A DNA stretch of 8,836 bases from Chloroflexota bacterium (GTDB taxonomy: Bacteria > Chloroflexota > Anaerolineae > Caldilineales > Caldilineaceae): contig QEUW01000324.1 in NCBI GenBank assembly GCA_003577005.1, positions 1 through 8,836 of the forward strand, read 5' to 3'. Position 1 is the stretch's first letter; each line of letters starts with the position of its first letter. Positions 6,493 through 8,836 of this stretch are shown piece after piece. The notes beneath the pieces were generated by a model that saw only the letters and a program-made list of their open reading frames with translations, was not told the origin of the DNA and made no database searches. Both the position numbers and the translations under genes were made by a program.

Positions 6493-6510
6493 CAGCGTGA
6501 TAAGATGATA
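6471..6510 (+). repeat. Five tandem 8-nt units, first array
   Basis: The units are agatgaca, aggtgaca, cactgaca, gcgtgata and agatgata, consensus nnRTGAYA. The first two and part of the third lie inside the end of the polymerase X-like gene and provide its stop codon TGA (6490-6492); the rest is intergenic. The array faces a second 8-nt array of opposite orientation. No coding pressure explains an 8-base period. Confidence 0.65.
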
Positions 6511-6533
6511 GAATATTCAGCGCATTGGAAGCT

Positions 6534-6573
6534 GGCCTTGCGCCATTCTGCCATCTTGCTATCCTGCCAGTTA
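6534..6573 (-). repeat. Five tandem 8-nt units, second array on the opposite strand
   Basis: Read on the - strand from 6573 to 6534 the units are taactggc, aggatagc, aagatggc, agaatggc and gcaaggcc, consensus nnRATGGC. This mirrors the first array in period, unit number and orientation, with 23 bases between them. aagatgatagaat (6502-6514) pairs with attctgccatctt (6545-6557) over 12 of 13 positions counting one wobble, so the arrays can form the arms of an imperfect hairpin between the two genes. Confidence 0.6.
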
Positions 6574-6641
6574 TCGACGGGTGGTCTATTCAGCCACCTA
6601 AATCATGTCAGGATTGAAACGTAAAGAGAGGGATGCGCTTC

Positions 6642-7007
6642 ATGCACATGATCATGTTTGTGCTCGACAACCCCGATCTGCTCGACGACGTGCTTGCCGC
6701 CTGGGTCGAAGTCGGCGTGAGCGGGATCACGATCATCGAAAGCAGCGGATTTCACCGGCGCCAGGCACACTTGCCCGGCGCTCGCTATGTCGGTAGCCTG
6801 CCAAGTCTGCTCGAAAGCCTGGAGACGAGCAGCTATACGCTCTTTTCCGCCGTAGCTGGGGAAGAGCAAGTTGCTGCCTGTTTCGCCGCCGCCGAGCAGA
6901 TTGTAGGCGACCTCAGCGGACCAAACACAGGGGTCATTGCCGCCTGGCCGTTGGGTTTTGCCAAGGGGCTGGAAAAACGCCAACTCACAACAGGAGATGG
7001 TGAATGA
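6642..7007 (+). CDS. P-II-like signalling protein
   Basis: The protein has about 121 residues and follows the P-II plan. It has a first beta strand (HMIMFVLDN), helix PDLLDDVLAAWVEVG, then GVSGITIIESSGFHRR (25-40), which parallels the GVQGMTVTEVKGFGRQ block of GlnB. The T-loop region (about 37-52) is short and lacks the usual uridylylated tyrosine pattern. A second alpha-beta half follows, then GPNTGVIAAWPLGFAKGL (93-110), parallel to the GDGKIFVLPV block. Such proteins are small trimeric cytoplasmic sensors that bind adenine nucleotides and control a partner. Here the partner is probably the exchanger that follows: its ATG overlaps this stop codon as ATGA. Start codons at 6633, 6642 and 6648 are possible. 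The purine-rich site gagaggg (6626-6632) is too close to 6633, so 6642 is preferred at 9 bases. Ligand and nitrogen link are unknown. Confidence 0.78.
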   Translation: MHMIMFVLDNPDLLDDVLAAWVEVGVSGITIIESSGFHRRQAHLPGARYVGSLPSLLESLETSSYTLFSAVAGEEQVAACFAAAEQIVGDLSGPNTGVIAAWPLGFAKGLEKRQLTTGDGE

Positions 7008-7996
7008 CCTGGCTGATCTTCTTTGCCTGTGCTCTGATTGTCGTGGTGTCGGCCAGCCGTCTTGCCGCCTATGGTGATGTAATCGCATTGCGAACGGGAA
7101 TTGGCCGGCTGTTTATTGGCACCTTGTTGCTTGCAACGGCGACCTCTTTGCCCGAACTGTTGACCGCGGTCAATGCTATCGACCAGGGGGAACCCAACCT
7201 TACTGCGGGCGACATCTTTGGCAGCGGCATGTTCAACATGCTGCTGCTGGCCGTGCTCGATCTGCTGCACCAGCAAAAACGCATCTTGCGACGTGTGGCT
7301 ACGGTTCATGCGCTCAGCGGCGGCCTGGCCGTGCTGCTAACGGGTCTGGCGGTCTTCTACATCCTCGCCGATATCGACTGGCGGATCGGTTGGATGGGTC
7401 TCGATAGCCTGTCTTTGGTGTTGATTTACATTTTTGGCATGAGGCTGATCAACCGGAGCAGCAGCCGAGAGGCTGGCCATGAAGAGACAGAAGAGGAGAT
7501 CCCCCCCGGCACACCCAGGCTGCGCACCGCGGTCATTGGATTTGCCATCGCCACGCTCATTCTGTTGGTGACAACGCCGTGGCTGGTGAGGAGTGCAGTC
7601 GGCATCGCCGAGATTACTGGTGTCAGCACAGGGTTTATTGGCATTGCCCTGGTTGCCATCGTCACTTCGTTGCCCGAGGCGACTTCGACCCTTGCCGCGA
7701 CGAGGCTGGGCGCCTATGATCTGGCCATTGGCAACCTCTTTGGCAGCAACCTCTTCAATATTTTTGCGCTGGGTCTGATCGACTCCTTCTACACAGAAGG
7801 CCGGCTGCTGGGCGTCATCGACCCCACCCTTGCCCTGGCGGGGCTGATGGCGCTGCTGCTCACCACGCTGGGGCTGATCGGCAACCTGGCGCGCGAGGAG
7901 CGACGCATCCTCTTTATGGAGGTTGACGCGCTGCTGATCCTGATAGGCTATGGAGCTGGCATCTGGCTGCTCTATGCGCGCGGCGTGTTTCATTGA
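7004..7996 (+). CDS. Na+/Ca2+-exchanger family (CaCA) antiporter
   Basis: The 330-residue integral membrane protein has about ten spans and the duplicated alpha repeats of the cation/Ca2+ exchanger superfamily. The first repeat has GTLLLATATSLPE (39-51, E51) followed by GDIFGSGMFN (69-78). The second has GIALVAIVTSLPE (213-225, E225) followed by GNLFGSNLFN (243-252). The two glutamates and the nearby Ser, Asn and Asp residues are the expected ion ligands. The family exchanges Ca2+ or other cations against Na+ or H+; the actual ion cannot be read from sequence. A cytoplasmic loop between the halves (151-172) is acidic and polar (EAGHEETEEEIPPG) and could be the contact site for a regulator. 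The start overlaps the P-II-like stop codon (ATGA, 7004-7007), with AGGAG at 6992-6996. This indicates translational coupling and a shared job. Confidence 0.9.
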   Translation: MTWLIFFACALIVVVSASRLAAYGDVIALRTGIGRLFIGTLLLATATSLPELLTAVNAIDQGEPNLTAGDIFGSGMFNMLLLAVLDLLHQQKRILRRVATVHALSGGLAVLLTGLAVFYILADIDWRIGWMGLDSLSLVLIYIFGMRLINRSSSREAGHEETEEEIPPGTPRLRTAVIGFAIATLILLVTTPWLVRSAVGIAEITGVSTGFIGIALVAIVTSLPEATSTLAATRLGAYDLAIGNLFGSNLFNIFALGLIDSFYTEGRLLGVIDPTLALAGLMALLLTTLGLIGNLAREERRILFMEVDALLILIGYGAGIWLLYARGVFH

Positions 7997-8039
7997 GTGA
8001 TAGACGATTGACAATAGATAACCGGTCAAGGAGGTGATT

Positions 8040-8836
8040 GTGGATTACGAGAGCGTGTTGCGGCGCGCCTGGACGCTGCTTTGGGGACACAAGGTGCTCA
8101 TCATCTTGGGTGTACTGGCCGGTCTTGGCGGCGGTGGCGGCGCTGGCGGCAATGTTAGCTTGCGAGGGGGGAATGGCAACGGGGATTTTGCGCCGGGCCC
8201 CCAGTTTGATGGCGCCTGGGGTGGTTTTCCAATTACTCTAGTGATCTTTTTGGTCGGCTTTCTCGTCCTCATCGCAGTGATCCTCTGGATCGTGGCGACC
8301 TTGGCACGTGGCGGGCTGGTGGCTGGCGTCGACGAAATCGAGCGGGCCGGCGCCACTACCTTTGCCTCGGCGTGGAACGCCGCCTGGCAGCGGGCCGGTG
8401 CGCTGATCGGGATCGCACTGCTGCCGGCGATTCCCGTGTTGCTCCTGGTGGTGGTTGGGCTCATGGTGACCGGCGTTTGGACCGGGCTGGCCCAACTGCT
8501 CCGGCCTGGCGGTGATTTTCCATTACGTGGAGGGCTGGCAGCGGCGCTGATCGGGTTGGCCTGTCTGGTGGTACCGCTGGCATTGGTGCTATCGCTGTTA
8601 CACACCTTTGCAGAACGGGCCTGTCTGCTGGAGAACCTGGGTGTCATCGATTCGTACCGGCGCGGCGGCAATGTACTGGTGCAGAATCTGGGGCCAGCCA
8701 TCGTGCTCTTTCTGATCCAGATCGCGATCAGCGTGGTGCTGGCAATCGTTCTGTTGGGGCCAGGGTTGGTTGCCGTGATCTGTTGCGTGCTCTGGCCGGT
8801 GCTCTTGATCATCAACGGCGCCATCACCGCCTACTT
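8040..8836 (+). CDS. Multi-spanning membrane protein, 5' part only
   Basis: The frame stays open from GTG 8040 to the window end, giving 265 residues without a stop codon. The start is set by aaggaggtgat (8028-8038), an almost perfect anti-16S match; AGGAGG ends 5 bases before GTG. The product begins MDYESVLRRAWTLLWGHK, then a hydrophobic stretch and a Gly/Asn-rich extracytoplasmic loop (29-62). Further spans lie at about 64-90, 120-146, 166-188, 217-240 and 242-264. The opening, with an aromatic amphipathic helix and a first span ending in Gly-rich sequence, recalls a family of uncharacterised Chloroflexota and actinobacterial membrane proteins. I do not know a function. The gene starts 43 bases after the exchanger stop codon and could be the third gene of that operon. 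Long - strand and other-frame open stretches here are its shadows. Confidence 0.8.
   Translation, partial: MDYESVLRRAWTLLWGHKVLIILGVLAGLGGGGGAGGNVSLRGGNGNGDFAPGPQFDGAWGGFPITLVIFLVGFLVLIAVILWIVATLARGGLVAGVDEIERAGATTFASAWNAAWQRAGALIGIALLPAIPVLLLVVVGLMVTGVWTGLAQLLRPGGDFPLRGGLAAALIGLACLVVPLALVLSLLHTFAERACLLENLGVIDSYRRGGNVLVQNLGPAIVLFLIQIAISVVLAIVLLGPGLVAVICCVLWPVLLIINGAITAY

Noticed and set aside
6646..6657. 12-bp palindrome acatgatcatgt at the start of the P-II-like gene
   Set aside because: It is made of overlapping ATG/CAT codons inside coding sequence. A chance palindrome is the simplest explanation.
7997..8022. AT-rich gatagacgattgacaatag stretch as another tandem array or promoter
   Set aside because: The period is irregular, and the TTGACA lacks a -10 box at a proper distance before the next gene.
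8045..8827. Long - strand open frame (260 residues) at the right edge
   Set aside because: The product is a Pro/Ser/Thr-rich low-complexity string without domains. The + strand frame from 8040 gives a sensible membrane protein with an excellent ribosome binding site.

Overview
The window reads as chromosomal DNA of a GC-rich bacterium, most likely a member of the Chloroflexota (Caldilineae/Anaerolineae-like). This placement is inferred from the style of the proteins: a secreted multicopper oxidase ending in an IPLVQR-type tail, a Tat signal, a glycine-rich multi-spanning membrane protein beginning MDYESVLRRAW, and short palindromes between genes. It has not been tested by a search. All recognisable genes lie on the + strand. 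Long open frames on the - strand are shadows of these genes.

Layout. At 1-463 are a probable terminator remnant and a small membrane protein. At 549-1034 is an adenosine-specific kinase (PF04008 type). At 1035-1717 is a 683-base gap holding a perfect 15-bp hairpin and a 110-bp nested inverted repeat that looks like a MITE or transposon-end remnant. At 1718-3862 is a Tat-exported CotA/bilirubin-oxidase-like multicopper oxidase with all copper ligands present. At 3863-4046 is a short gap with a third copy of the transposon-end-like motif, a second member of the hairpin family and a clear intrinsic terminator. At 4047-5567 is a fusion of an exported CPHC thioredoxin domain to a DsbD/CcdA-like membrane domain. 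At 5581-6492, 13 bases later, is a protein made of the N-terminal and helix-hairpin-helix parts of family X DNA polymerase without the catalytic palm. At 6471-6573 are two facing arrays of 8-nt repeats, the first of which overlaps the end of that gene. At 6642-7996 is a two-gene unit in which a P-II-like protein overlaps a Na+/Ca2+-exchanger-family antiporter by ATGA. At 8040-8836 is the 5' part of a multi-spanning membrane protein that runs off the window.

How the genes may work together. The most suggestive pair is the P-II-like protein and the exchanger. Known P-II proteins often control a membrane transporter encoded beside them (GlnK-AmtB, SbtB-SbtA), so this pair looks like a nucleotide-sensing regulator with a cation antiporter as its target. 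The multicopper oxidase and the thiol-relay fusion both act outside the membrane in redox chemistry, but a terminator separates them, so a shared pathway is only a possibility. The rest looks like unrelated housekeeping or accessory genes.

The most unusual DNA-level features are three: the hairpin pair with compensatory base changes, the three copies of a CTGTTGA-core motif bracketing the oxidase gene, and the facing 8-nt arrays at the end of the polymerase-like gene.
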